From Peribacillus sp. FSL E2-0218 (GTDB lineage Bacteria; Bacillota; Bacilli; Bacillales; DSM-1321), in NCBI RefSeq assembly GCF_037992945.1, contig NZ_CP150304.1:1119501-1183500 (forward strand): a DNA stretch of 64,000 nt, given 5' to 3'. Below the pieces are notes generated by a model. That model made no database searches. It was given only the letters and a program-made list of their open reading frames with translations, and had not been told where the DNA came from. Positions 1 to 7,651 of the stretch are shown piece after piece. A program made the translations under genes and the position numbers. The stretch's first letter is position 1. Each line of letters begins with the position of its first letter.

Positions 1-398
1 ATATCCATCCCAAATTCCGGACGCCAACACACAACATCATCTTAGTGGGAATTTTTGCTTTATCTGCTTTATTCGTCGATTTAGTGACAGCATCCTCCTT
101 TATTAACTTTGGCGCGCTCGTGGCATTCACATTCGTGAATCTTTCGGTTATTTCTCATTATTTTATGAGGGAGAAGCAAAGGGACGGGATCAACACACTA
201 AAATATCTTATATTGCCGCTGATGGGGGCAAGTTTCACCATTTGGTTATGGACTAGTCTTGATTTAAAGGCACTTTTCCTCGGACTGGGATGGTTTGGAA
301 TAGGTTTCATCCTGCTCCTTTCCAATACGAAAATGTTTAGTAAGCGGCCACCAGAGCTTTCTATTGATAGTGTGGCGGAAACTGAAATTCAGGCATAA
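1..398 (+). CDS. APC-family amino acid/amine permease, C-terminal fragment
   Basis: The reading frame is open from the left edge (first full codon at base 3), so this is the end of a longer gene. The visible 131 residues start with IHPKFRTPTHN, the loop typical of APC-superfamily permeases, followed by about four hydrophobic segments and a short polar tail. A GTG at 45 is internal, not a start. It would import an amino acid or amine across the membrane; the substrate cannot be read from the fragment. It lies 26 bp before an amidohydrolase and a carbamoyl-amidase, suggesting one catabolic operon. Confidence 0.8.
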   Translation, partial: IHPKFRTPTHNIILVGIFALSALFVDLVTASSFINFGALVAFTFVNLSVISHYFMREKQRDGINTLKYLILPLMGASFTIWLWTSLDLKALFLGLGWFGIGFILLLSNTKMFSKRPPELSIDSVAETEIQA

Positions 399-424
399 AG
401 CAATATTCATCGAGGAGGATAAAA

Positions 425-2050
425 ATGGGAAAAGCAGACATCGTACTTTCTGGTCAACATGTTTTTACTGGATTACAAGATGAGCCAATTCAAGCGGCTA
501 TCGCCATTAAAGAGAATAAAATTATGGAAATCGGTTCGATAGAAGAAATCACGTCATTGATTGGCGATCAAACAAAAGTCTATGACATGGAAGATGGATT
601 GATCATTCCGGGATTTCATGATTTTCATATGCACATCATGATGGGAAGCATTTTACAGGAGGATAGCGCCAAATTATTTACTGCAGCTTCAGAGGAAGAG
701 GCAGCAAAAATGGTAGGTGAATTTGCAGAAACGAGACCAAATGATGAATGGATATTTGGTATTGGCTGGGATCATACCAATTGGAAAAACAAAGTGCTCC
801 CACATAGATCAACATTAGATCAATATATTTGTGATCGTCCTGTTTTATTATTCAATGCAGAAGTGCATTATGCCTGGATCAATAGTAAAGCAATCGAAAA
901 GATTCAATTGACGAGGAATACCCCCAATCCCGAATATGGAGAAATCGGAAAAGATGAAAATGGGGAGCTGACTGGCCTTCTGTTTGAGCAGGCAATTGGT
1001 TTTGCATCAGAACATGCATACAAGTTACCGAAAGAAAAACGGGAAAAACTATTTCAAGTCTTCCTCAATGAAACCAAAAGGTTGGGAATCACATCCGTTA
1101 ATGATTTATACGGAGCTAAAATTGCGCCAAATCCATTAGATGATCTGGAGATTTTCAAGGAATTCGATCAAAAAGGGTTACTTACAACTAGAATCCACTT
1201 TTCGCCGGAGTTAAAAATGGATTTAGCTGACGCAATGGAGTTACAAACAAATTATCAGTCCGATAAGCTTACCTTTTCGGGATTAAAGCAATTTATAGAT
1301 GGTGTGGTGACAAGTCATACCGCTTTTTTATTGGATCATTACAAAGATCGTCCCGATACGAAAGGGGGAACCACCTATCCAGCTGAAACCATTAAACAAT
1401 TGGTGCTAAGGGCAGATAAGGAAAGCTTCCAAATTCGCTTCCATGCCATCGGGAATGGGGCTGTCCGCTTGGCGTTGGATGCGTTTGAAGACGCAAGAAA
1501 TGCAAATGGAGAAAGAGACGCCAGACATGTCATTGAACATGTGGAGGTATTGCATCCTGACGACGTCCATCGCTTTAAGGAATTGAATGTCATCGCTTCC
1601 TTTCAGCCCAAACATATCGAATTGATGGAAAGTGAGGCATATACCGCCAGGATTAGTGAGAAGCAGCAACCCCTTTATTATCCTGTCAAAACAATAGTCG
1701 ATACAGGTGCAAAAATTGCCTTTGGTACGGATTTTCCTGTCGTGCCCCTAAATCCTATGATGGGCATTTATCAGGCGATCACCAGAAAAGATTTGGCAGG
1801 GAAGGCATGGCAGGAATCGGAAGGCATAACAGTGGCACAAGCGTTAAAATCCTACACGAACATTCCGGCATTCGGGTCTTTCAGGGAAAAAGAACTAGGG
1901 ACATTGGAAGCAGGGAAGATAGCGGATATCGCAGTACTGGATAAAAATTTATTTAGCATATCGACAGAGGAAATCCTGGAAACAAAAGTGAAAATGACGG
2001 TGATGGACGGAAAGATCGTGCATGAAAGCCAGGCGGTCCAAAGGGTATAA
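425..2050 (+). CDS. YtcJ-type metal-dependent amidohydrolase
   Basis: 541 residues, the usual size for amidohydrolase family 3 (YtcJ-like). The metal-binding motif GFHDFHMH ends at residue 70 (H68, H70), and a late GTDFP motif supplies the conserved Asp. The C-terminal part returns to the small beta-domain seen in imidazolonepropionase/YtcJ enzymes (GTLEAGKIADIAVLD). A strong GAGGAGG site precedes the ATG. Family members hydrolyse C-N bonds in cyclic or acyl amides, in the cytosol. Neighbouring permease and nitrilase-type amidase genes suggest uptake and two-step hydrolysis of an N-acyl or cyclic amide; the substrate is not predictable. Confidence 0.85.
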   Translation: MGKADIVLSGQHVFTGLQDEPIQAAIAIKENKIMEIGSIEEITSLIGDQTKVYDMEDGLIIPGFHDFHMHIMMGSILQEDSAKLFTAASEEEAAKMVGEFAETRPNDEWIFGIGWDHTNWKNKVLPHRSTLDQYICDRPVLLFNAEVHYAWINSKAIEKIQLTRNTPNPEYGEIGKDENGELTGLLFEQAIGFASEHAYKLPKEKREKLFQVFLNETKRLGITSVNDLYGAKIAPNPLDDLEIFKEFDQKGLLTTRIHFSPELKMDLADAMELQTNYQSDKLTFSGLKQFIDGVVTSHTAFLLDHYKDRPDTKGGTTYPAETIKQLVLRADKESFQIRFHAIGNGAVRLALDAFEDARNANGERDARHVIEHVEVLHPDDVHRFKELNVIASFQPKHIELMESEAYTARISEKQQPLYYPVKTIVDTGAKIAFGTDFPVVPLNPMMGIYQAITRKDLAGKAWQESEGITVAQALKSYTNIPAFGSFREKELGTLEAGKIADIAVLDKNLFSISTEEILETKVKMTVMDGKIVHESQAVQRV

Positions 2051-2084
2051 GTCGAAAAAATAAATAAAGTCAGGTAGTGAGAAA

Positions 2085-2984
2085 ATGTCAAAAGTAAAAG
2101 TCGGTCTTATTCAAATCCATTGTGGAGAAAATATCGAACAAAATATTCAAAAAACGATGGGGAAAATAAAAGAAACGGCAAATAAAGGGGCACAAATCGT
2201 TTGCTTACAGGAATTATTTTCTTCGGAATATTTTCCGCAAACGGTTAATGTGAAAAATTATGATTTAGCGGAAGAGACAAATAGCGGTAATTTGGTGGAA
2301 ATGGGTGAATTAGCAAAGGAACTGGCAGTCGTCTTGATTGTGCCATTTTACGAAAGGGCTGGTTCTGGAGTCTATTTCAATAGTGCAGCCGTATTTGATG
2401 CTGACGGCGAATGTTTAGGGATTACAAGAAAAAATCATATTCCGGATGGTCCCCAGTATCATGAAAAATATTATTTCGTTCCAGGTAATACTGGGTATCC
2501 TGTCTATGAAACAGCTTATGGGAAAATCGGAGTTGGTATTTGCTGGGATGAATGGTTTCCGGAAGTTGCCCGAATCATGAGCTTACAAGGTGCAGAAATC
2601 TTATTCTATCCTTCTGCTATTGGTTCGGAGCCCGATCACCCCGGGATATCAACAAGATCATCGTGGGAAAAAGCGATTTCCGCTCACGGCATTTCTAACG
2701 GTGTATTTGTCGCAGCGACAAATCGAGTCGGGCAGGAAAAGGACATGAATTTTTACGGTGGGTCATTCATAAGCGATCCACTAGGGAATATCCTGGCTTC
2801 TCTGGATGAAGAGGAAGGAATCATTGTACAAGAAATAGATTTGAAAGAAATAGAAAGAACGAGAAATATGCTGCAATTCTTTAGAGACCGTCGTGTCGAT
2901 ACATATGCCCCTATCTTACAAAAAGAATTGCTTCCAACCCCATCCCCATCCAAACTGGTAACAACCAAAGTGCTGTTTAGATAG
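2085..2984 (+). CDS. Nitrilase-superfamily amidase, N-carbamoylputrescine amidase/beta-ureidopropionase type
   Basis: 299 residues. The Glu-Lys-Cys catalytic triad of carbon-nitrogen hydrolases is visible: E43 in LQELF, K116 in RKNHIPDG and C153 in GICWDEWFPE. The WDEWFPE context and overall length fit AguB (N-carbamoylputrescine amidohydrolase) and related carbamoyl amidases releasing ammonia and CO2. It follows the amidohydrolase by 34 bp and ends in a clear terminator, so it is probably the last gene of the operon. No agmatine deiminase is nearby, so polyamine synthesis is not supported by context; degradation of an imported N-carbamoyl compound is equally possible. Confidence 0.82.
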   Translation: MSKVKVGLIQIHCGENIEQNIQKTMGKIKETANKGAQIVCLQELFSSEYFPQTVNVKNYDLAEETNSGNLVEMGELAKELAVVLIVPFYERAGSGVYFNSAAVFDADGECLGITRKNHIPDGPQYHEKYYFVPGNTGYPVYETAYGKIGVGICWDEWFPEVARIMSLQGAEILFYPSAIGSEPDHPGISTRSSWEKAISAHGISNGVFVAATNRVGQEKDMNFYGGSFISDPLGNILASLDEEEGIIVQEIDLKEIERTRNMLQFFRDRRVDTYAPILQKELLPTPSPSKLVTTKVLFR

Positions 2985-3019
2985 TCCAAGTGCAAAAAAA
3001 TAATAGGTACGCTGCTTTC

Positions 3020-3057
3020 AAGGATTACGTTCGGTACCACCCGGACGTAATCCTTTT
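3020..3057 (+). terminator. Rho-independent terminator after the amidase gene
   Basis: An 11-bp perfect stem (AAGGATTACGT paired with ACGTAATCCTT) with a 14-nt loop, followed by TTTT, 36 bp after the amidase stop codon. Confidence 0.85.
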
Positions 3058-3197
3058 AATTTTGCCTTGAGGGGAATTAAACATTTGTTGTTCTGTTTAT
3101 TGTGATGGAAGAGGGTTAGCAAAGACCGATTTGGGAGATAATAAAAGAAGAAAATAGTCCGTGATTTTCAAAAAAATGTATGGACGGAGAAAAACTT

Positions 3198-3240
3198 TTG
3201 TTATATATTATTAACAAGATAAAAATGTTGTTATATAACA
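3198..3240. promoter_or_regulatory. Two AT-rich inverted repeats before the 45-aa gene
   Basis: TTGTTATATATTATTAACAA (3198-3217) and the perfect palindrome TGTTATATAACA (3229-3240) lie just upstream of the ribosome site of the small gene at 3259. The first resembles a GlnR/TnrA box, but its half-sites are 8 nt apart rather than the canonical 7. The half-sites match those upstream of the uric-acid permease. Operator role is inferred. Confidence 0.4.
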
Positions 3241-3258
3241 GAGAGGAGAGTCAAGCTC

Positions 3259-3396
3259 ATGAACATTCATGATAAAGCCTATGAAAGTTATTTGAAGATT
3301 TGTAAAAGGTATGAAATCGAGTCGATAAACTTCGACCATTTCATTAAAAATTTAACCAAAGACCAGTTGGATGAGTACAGTAAGTTAGCCGTATAA
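3259..3396 (+). CDS. Small protein of unknown function, 45 aa
   Basis: ATG with a GAGAGGAGAG ribosome site 8 nt upstream and a downstream terminator make this short frame credible. The product (MNIHDKAYESYLKIC...) is soluble, charged, contains one Cys, and looks like two short helices joined by the turn NLTKDQLDEY. I do not recognise the family. AT-rich inverted repeats precede it. It stands alone between the amidase operon and a convergent methyltransferase gene. Confidence 0.6.
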   Translation: MNIHDKAYESYLKICKRYEIESINFDHFIKNLTKDQLDEYSKLAV

Positions 3397-3459
3397 GTGA
3401 AAGGGCGTGTTTGCACGAGATGGATCTCCCGGTTGATGTAGATGTAGAAGCAAGTTAGA

Positions 3460-3498
3460 AACCCCACCAGTTGCCGATTGGGAACAGGTGGGGTTTTA
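3460..3498. terminator. Bidirectional terminator between small gene and methyltransferase
   Basis: A 9-bp perfect stem AACCCCACC/GGTGGGGTT with an 18-nt loop is followed by TTATT on the plus strand. It can end the small gene on the plus strand and the convergent methyltransferase on the minus strand. Confidence 0.75.
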
Positions 3499-4131
3499 TT
3501 ATGTACGTTCTTTTTGACATTTCACCATTATAAATGGAAATGGAAGCTTATTTTCCATATTTTTATGGGGCTCAACAATTTCCGAAATTTCCATCAGGCC
3601 ATATGTGCCAAATTCTTGTTTTATCGAATCGGAATCATAAAAAAACATTTTTAGCTCATCGAAAATCCCGAAATAGTCTTTCCCTATTTGCTTACCCTTT
3701 CCAAACATGGGGGCTTCTTTTGAAATAGTGATGAAAATCATGTATCCATTAGGTTTTAATTGATTGTAGCAATCTTTAATAAACTTCTCTCTCTCACGCT
3801 CATTCAATAAGTGAATAAGGGCATAACAGAATATACCATCATAAAGTTTGTTATCAAAAGGCATATCAGTGACTGAACCATGTATATAACGAATAGTAAG
3901 CCCGCTTTGCTTTGCCAATTCAATCGCTGTTTTTGAAATCTCAATACCTGTTACATCTATTCCATTATCAATGAACACCTTTGCATTCCTGCCATATCCA
4001 ATACCAGGAATCAAAATATCCTTCACTTTTTTTTCAAGGAAAAAGTCCTTTGTGAAGATTGCCGAGTCTGAAGGTTCATATCCCCACATCTCTTGATTTT
4101 CTATAAAGCTGGACTCCCAGAATTCTGTCAT
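3499..4131 (-). CDS. Class I SAM-dependent methyltransferase
   Basis: 210 residues. The SAM-binding motif I is ILIPGIGYGRNA (about residues 40-51), followed by the acidic ribose-binding strand VTGIEIS and the motif-IV region DGIFCYALIHLL. This is the core Rossmann fold of the Methyltransf_11/25 type, as in TehB-like proteins. An AAAGGAG site precedes the ATG. The substrate cannot be inferred, and neighbouring catabolic genes are not obviously linked because it stands alone with its own terminator. Confidence 0.8.
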   Translation of the reverse strand: MTEFWESSFIENQEMWGYEPSDSAIFTKDFFLEKKVKDILIPGIGYGRNAKVFIDNGIDVTGIEISKTAIELAKQSGLTIRYIHGSVTDMPFDNKLYDGIFCYALIHLLNEREREKFIKDCYNQLKPNGYMIFITISKEAPMFGKGKQIGKDYFGIFDELKMFFYDSDSIKQEFGTYGLMEISEIVEPHKNMENKLPFPFIMVKCQKERT

Positions 4132-4261
4132 GGCTCAAGCTCCTTTACAATATTAGCTCTCACATTCTCATTCCTTATCTTCTGAGAAATTATATCAAAT
4201 TTACCCGATGATTTAAAACATGGCCGAAGTTCGGTCTAACAATACGATATAATCAACAAAG

Positions 4262-4292
4262 AAACTGCCGGAGAAGAAGTCCGGCAGTTTTT
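4262..4292. terminator. Terminator after pucM
   Basis: A 10-bp perfect stem (AAACTGCCGG/CCGGCAGTTT) with a 9-nt loop directly follows the pucM stop on the minus strand (tail TTTCTTT). The plus strand has a T7 tail but no plus-strand gene feeding it. Confidence 0.8.
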
Positions 4293-4652
4293 TTAGCTTC
4301 CCCGATAAACCTGATAGGCCCATGGGGAAATGATGAGCGGCACATGATAGTGAGAGGATGGCGAAGATAGGCCAAAACGGACGGGAACCAGGTCCAAAAA
4401 GGGTGGCTCGGGAAGTCCGAGGTTTTTTCTCCGGAAGTAATCTCCGATATGAAAGACGATTTCGTAGTTTCCCATTTTCGTATCTTCTGCTTTCAGCAGC
4501 GGGGCAGCGAGCCTTCCATCGGGATTAGTGACGCTTGTCTGGAGCAGCTGCCAGCTAGCCGAGGGTGATTCACAATAGTATAATTCGATCGTTACATTCG
4601 CCGCAGGCTGGCCCTGCATTACATCCAAAACATGCGTAGTTATCCCGGTCAT
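4293..4652 (-). CDS. pucM: 5-hydroxyisourate hydrolase
   Basis: 119 residues of the transthyretin-like family. The N-terminal ITTHVLD motif and the C-terminal YRGS signature, with the HYHVPL His, are the active-site marks of HIU hydrolase, which converts 5-hydroxyisourate to OHCU. I chose the ATG at 4652 because it overlaps the pucL stop (ATGA) and has GGAG at the right distance. The in-frame GTG two codons earlier has no ribosome site. It is translationally coupled to pucL, whose product supplies its substrate. Confidence 0.93.
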   Translation of the reverse strand: MTGITTHVLDVMQGQPAANVTIELYYCESPSASWQLLQTSVTNPDGRLAAPLLKAEDTKMGNYEIVFHIGDYFRRKNLGLPEPPFLDLVPVRFGLSSPSSHYHVPLIISPWAYQVYRGS

Positions 4653-6151
4653 ATCCACTCCTTGCCCGCTGCTTTTGCAGCAGCCAAAATATTGTCGTTT
4701 TCGAGATGTTCCCTTTTAACGGTGAAGACCTGAAAGCCGAATGGTGGACGAGGCTCGGTATATACTTTTCCCATAGAGTCCGAGATGATGGGAACGACGG
4801 TTTCCCATGTGTGATTTTGGGATTCGAATGTAACCTCAAGAAGCTGTGGAAATCTAGTTAAAATCCTGCAGCCGATTTCAAAAATCAGATTTTGGATGGA
4901 TGGTGTTTCCAATTCATGAAAAACGGATGTAGCGATATCGGTTACCTGCTCGGCAGCTACGTATTTTGAAGGGTCCGTACCAAATGCATCTTTTTGATCC
5001 TCATAAATCCAATGGAGATTCAGGTAAATGAAAAGCGGCCGGTTCCCGTCTTCAGGAAGCGTCGTATACTCATCGCGGACAAAACCGACAAAAGAATTTC
5101 CGCTTACCTTGATTAATTGGAGATCGAGGATGGAACTGCACTGCTGAGTGATTTCGTTTCCATTTTCGCCACGGATGATTTCAAGGGAGGATTGTGCCCG
5201 TTCATTGCGGGATTTTTTGAATACGAGGTCACTCGGTTTCAAGGGAGTGCCTGTCGCTTCAGTGACTGCTTCAAAAGGAATGTCTTCGGCCATCAATTTG
5301 ACAGTATCGATTTGCGGATATTTATTCAGGAAGGCCTCTGACACGTATGAAGCGAATCCTTCCAATGTAGTCCCCGTGAATGTCGCTAAATGCCTTTGGA
5401 TGAAGTTCTTCATTGAATCGGTCGCAATGACCATGGAATTGTCTCCTTCCGTGAAGGAAGGAAGAAATGCCGAGCCGCCTACGGATACTTTAACATTGGT
5501 GCCAAAAATGATATGATCCCTGCCCGAAAAAGTTGATTCTGGAATTTGTTTAATTCCGGTCAAAGGAATGGAATAGGTCCGATAAGCGAAAACATTGCCC
5601 TTTCCGTAACTAAGTGATTGGGCAGCAGATTTATTTTTCATGAAATTCTTCCCTTCAATTTTAAGTTTATCCTGCAAACGAAATAGGGCTATCCGGTAAA
5701 TCTCAGCCAAAGCCTTATCGAACTCAGCCGTCGTTGTATGGTTCATCCTTGTTAGCATGGATTGATAGATGTCATTTTTATCTTTGCCTCGTACAGCCAG
5801 GATAAATGGAAAGCCAAACTTCTGCATATATTGCCTGTTCAATGCTATGAAATTTTCATATTCAGCGGCAGTAAGGTCGCCTAAACCGGCACCATGCTGT
5901 TCCAAAAGCGATTCATTGCTCATTTTTACTTTGTCCCCAAGGTTCGGGTGCTTCCTGATTAATGCCAGCTTTTCCTCCTTTGATGAATTCCTTACTATAG
6001 CCTCGAGGCATTGATGAAGGTTCATGATGGAATGAAAGGGCCTGCTTGCTGCCGCTTTCTGGGCAATCCATGGCGAATGTTCGAAAGTATCACCAAGGAA
6101 CTTCGTGAATTCCTTTTCGCTTTGTGCATTTAGCTCCGCAAGTGTGAGCAT
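4649..6151 (-). CDS. pucL: Bifunctional OHCU decarboxylase-urate oxidase
   Basis: 500 residues, a fusion known from Bacillus PucL. Residues 1 to about 165 are OHCU decarboxylase (FHSIMNLH; HPNLGDK at 68-74). Residues from about 175 are cofactor-free uricase, with ATDSMKN, the DEYTTL segment and an FIYLNLHW strand. It makes 5-hydroxyisourate from urate and decarboxylates OHCU to (S)-allantoin, flanking the PucM step. A perfect AAAGGAGG site precedes the ATG. It lies between the permease and pucM in one leftward operon. Confidence 0.95.
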   Translation of the reverse strand: MLTLAELNAQSEKEFTKFLGDTFEHSPWIAQKAAASRPFHSIMNLHQCLEAIVRNSSKEEKLALIRKHPNLGDKVKMSNESLLEQHGAGLGDLTAAEYENFIALNRQYMQKFGFPFILAVRGKDKNDIYQSMLTRMNHTTTAEFDKALAEIYRIALFRLQDKLKIEGKNFMKNKSAAQSLSYGKGNVFAYRTYSIPLTGIKQIPESTFSGRDHIIFGTNVKVSVGGSAFLPSFTEGDNSMVIATDSMKNFIQRHLATFTGTTLEGFASYVSEAFLNKYPQIDTVKLMAEDIPFEAVTEATGTPLKPSDLVFKKSRNERAQSSLEIIRGENGNEITQQCSSILDLQLIKVSGNSFVGFVRDEYTTLPEDGNRPLFIYLNLHWIYEDQKDAFGTDPSKYVAAEQVTDIATSVFHELETPSIQNLIFEIGCRILTRFPQLLEVTFESQNHTWETVVPIISDSMGKVYTEPRPPFGFQVFTVKREHLENDNILAAAKAAGKEWI

Positions 6152-6166
6152 TTTTTTCCTCCTTTT

Positions 6167-7490
6167 TTATATACTTTTGGCTATTAACCGATCGGAATCG
6201 GGGATCGTGCCATCACCTTTGGCCGTCTCCTTCCTTGGCGGGGAGAAGATCAAGTTCAGGATGATCGCAGTCAGGCTTCCAGTAATGATTCCGTCACCGA
6301 CGACAATCCGGATGGCTTCAGGAAAACTGGAAAATAACTCGGGAACGACAGTGGCACCCAGTCCAAGTGAAACGAAACAAGCAATGACCAATAAATTGGC
6401 GTTGTTGGAAAAATCGACGTCGTTCAACATTTTAATTCCTGAAGAAATGACCATTCCGAACATGATCACGGTTGCACCCCCGAGAACGGCCGTAGGGATC
6501 AGTGTAGCGAGCGCTGCGACTTTGGGTGTCAGCCCAAGTCCGATCAAGATGAAGCTTGCAACGATGGTGATCGTTCTTTTTTTGACTCCTGATAACTGAA
6601 CAAGGCCAACATTTTGTGCGAATGTACTATATGGAAAGGCATTGAAAATCCCTCCTAAAGTGAATGCGATGCCTTCTGCCGGGTAGCCTTTGACTATATC
6701 CCTTTCGGTTAATACTCTACCGGTTATTTTTCCGAGGGCAAGGAATGCGCCGGTGGATTCAATTAAAATGACCGTGCCAACCAGCAGCATCGTAAGAATC
6801 GGGGCCATTTCAAACGTGGTCGATCCAAAGTAGAAAGGGGCAGGAATATGGAACCAAGATGCCTGGGAAACGGTGGAAAAGTCCATTTCACCAAATGCCG
6901 TTGAAGCGATCGTTCCGGTGATGATGCCGATGAGAACGGAAATGGAGCGGATGAATCCTGTGAAGAAGCGATTGATTAATAGAATGACAGCAAGGACGCC
7001 GAAGGAAAGCATTAAGTTTTCTGCTGAACCGAAATCTTTGTTGGCTGAACCGCCGGCCATATTCTGGATTCCGATGGGCACTAAGGATAATCCAATAATG
7101 ATGACGACGGTACCGGTCACGACAGGGGGGAATAATTTAAGCAGTTTACTGAAAATGTTGGAAAATAAAATGATGAATAAACCAGCTGCGATGATCGCTC
7201 CATATATGGCGGAAATGCTATAATGGCTGCCAATGGAGATCATGGGGGTGACGGCTACGAAAGATGTCCCCAAAACGATGGGTAGTCCTATGCCAAAAAA
7301 TTCATTTTTCCAAGATTGCAATAGAGTAGCAATTCCACAGGTTAATAGGTCAATGGCAATCAGGTAGGCGAGCTGTTGAGAGGTGAGCCCCACCCAATGC
7401 AGCGCCGACGATGATTGGTACGAGGATCGCTCCTGCGTACATGGCAAGAACGTGTTGAAGACCTAACGAGAAGGTTTTGAACTTATTCAT
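6167..7490 (-). pseudogene. Uric acid permease (NCS2 family), frameshifted near the N-terminus
   Basis: The start at 7490 reads MNKFKTFSLGLQHVLAMYAG and continues through the family sequence ILVPIIVGAALGG. It then goes out of frame at GGGG (minus strand; 7388-7391). Removing one G joins it to GLTSQQLAYLIAID and the remaining open frame of about 400 residues, giving a normal NCS2 xanthine/uracil permease of about 441 residues. Later motifs are intact (NAFPYSTFAQNVGLV). PucJ/PucK of Bacillus are the close analogues. Either a real inactivating mutation or a homopolymer sequencing error. It is first in the pucL-pucM operon. Confidence 0.85.
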
Positions 7491-7515
7491 ATAAAAACTC
7501 CCTTCCTTCATTTAA

Positions 7516-7544
7516 TGTTATATTATATAACACACGTTTGTTAT
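7516..7544 (-). promoter_or_regulatory. Composite operator of the permease-pucL-pucM operon
   Basis: Two overlapping sites lie just downstream of the predicted start point. ATAACACACGTTTGTTAT (7527-7544) is a palindrome with 16 of 18 symmetric positions. TGTTATATTATATAACA (7516-7532) matches the GlnR/TnrA consensus TGTNA-N7-TNACA exactly. The pair recurs with the same 6-bp overlap before pucF. Binding proteins (PucR, TnrA or GlnR) are inferred. Confidence 0.6.
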
Positions 7545-7551
7545 GAAGTAT

Positions 7552-7580
7552 ATCATAATAAAAAATCAGAAAATTGTCAT
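7552..7580 (-). promoter_or_regulatory. Sigma-A-like promoter of the permease-pucLM operon
   Basis: On the minus strand ATGACA (7580-7575) and TATGAT (7557-7552) are separated by 17 nt. The start point would fall near 7545, directly at the edge of the composite operator. Confidence 0.5.
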
Positions 7581-7651
7581 TAGTTATTTTAGACAATTTT
7601 TGGATAATCATATGAGCAAACTGCATAAAGTGCGGAAGGGAGTAGGGCGGA

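Noticed and set aside
3198..3217. Exact GlnR/TnrA box before the 45-aa gene
   Set aside because: Half-sites are 8 nt apart instead of 7, so it is listed only as an inverted repeat.
6105..6599. 164-codon plus-strand frame opposite the permease
   Set aside because: Mirror image of a conserved membrane protein gene; no ribosome site and low-complexity Pro/Ser/Met-rich translation.
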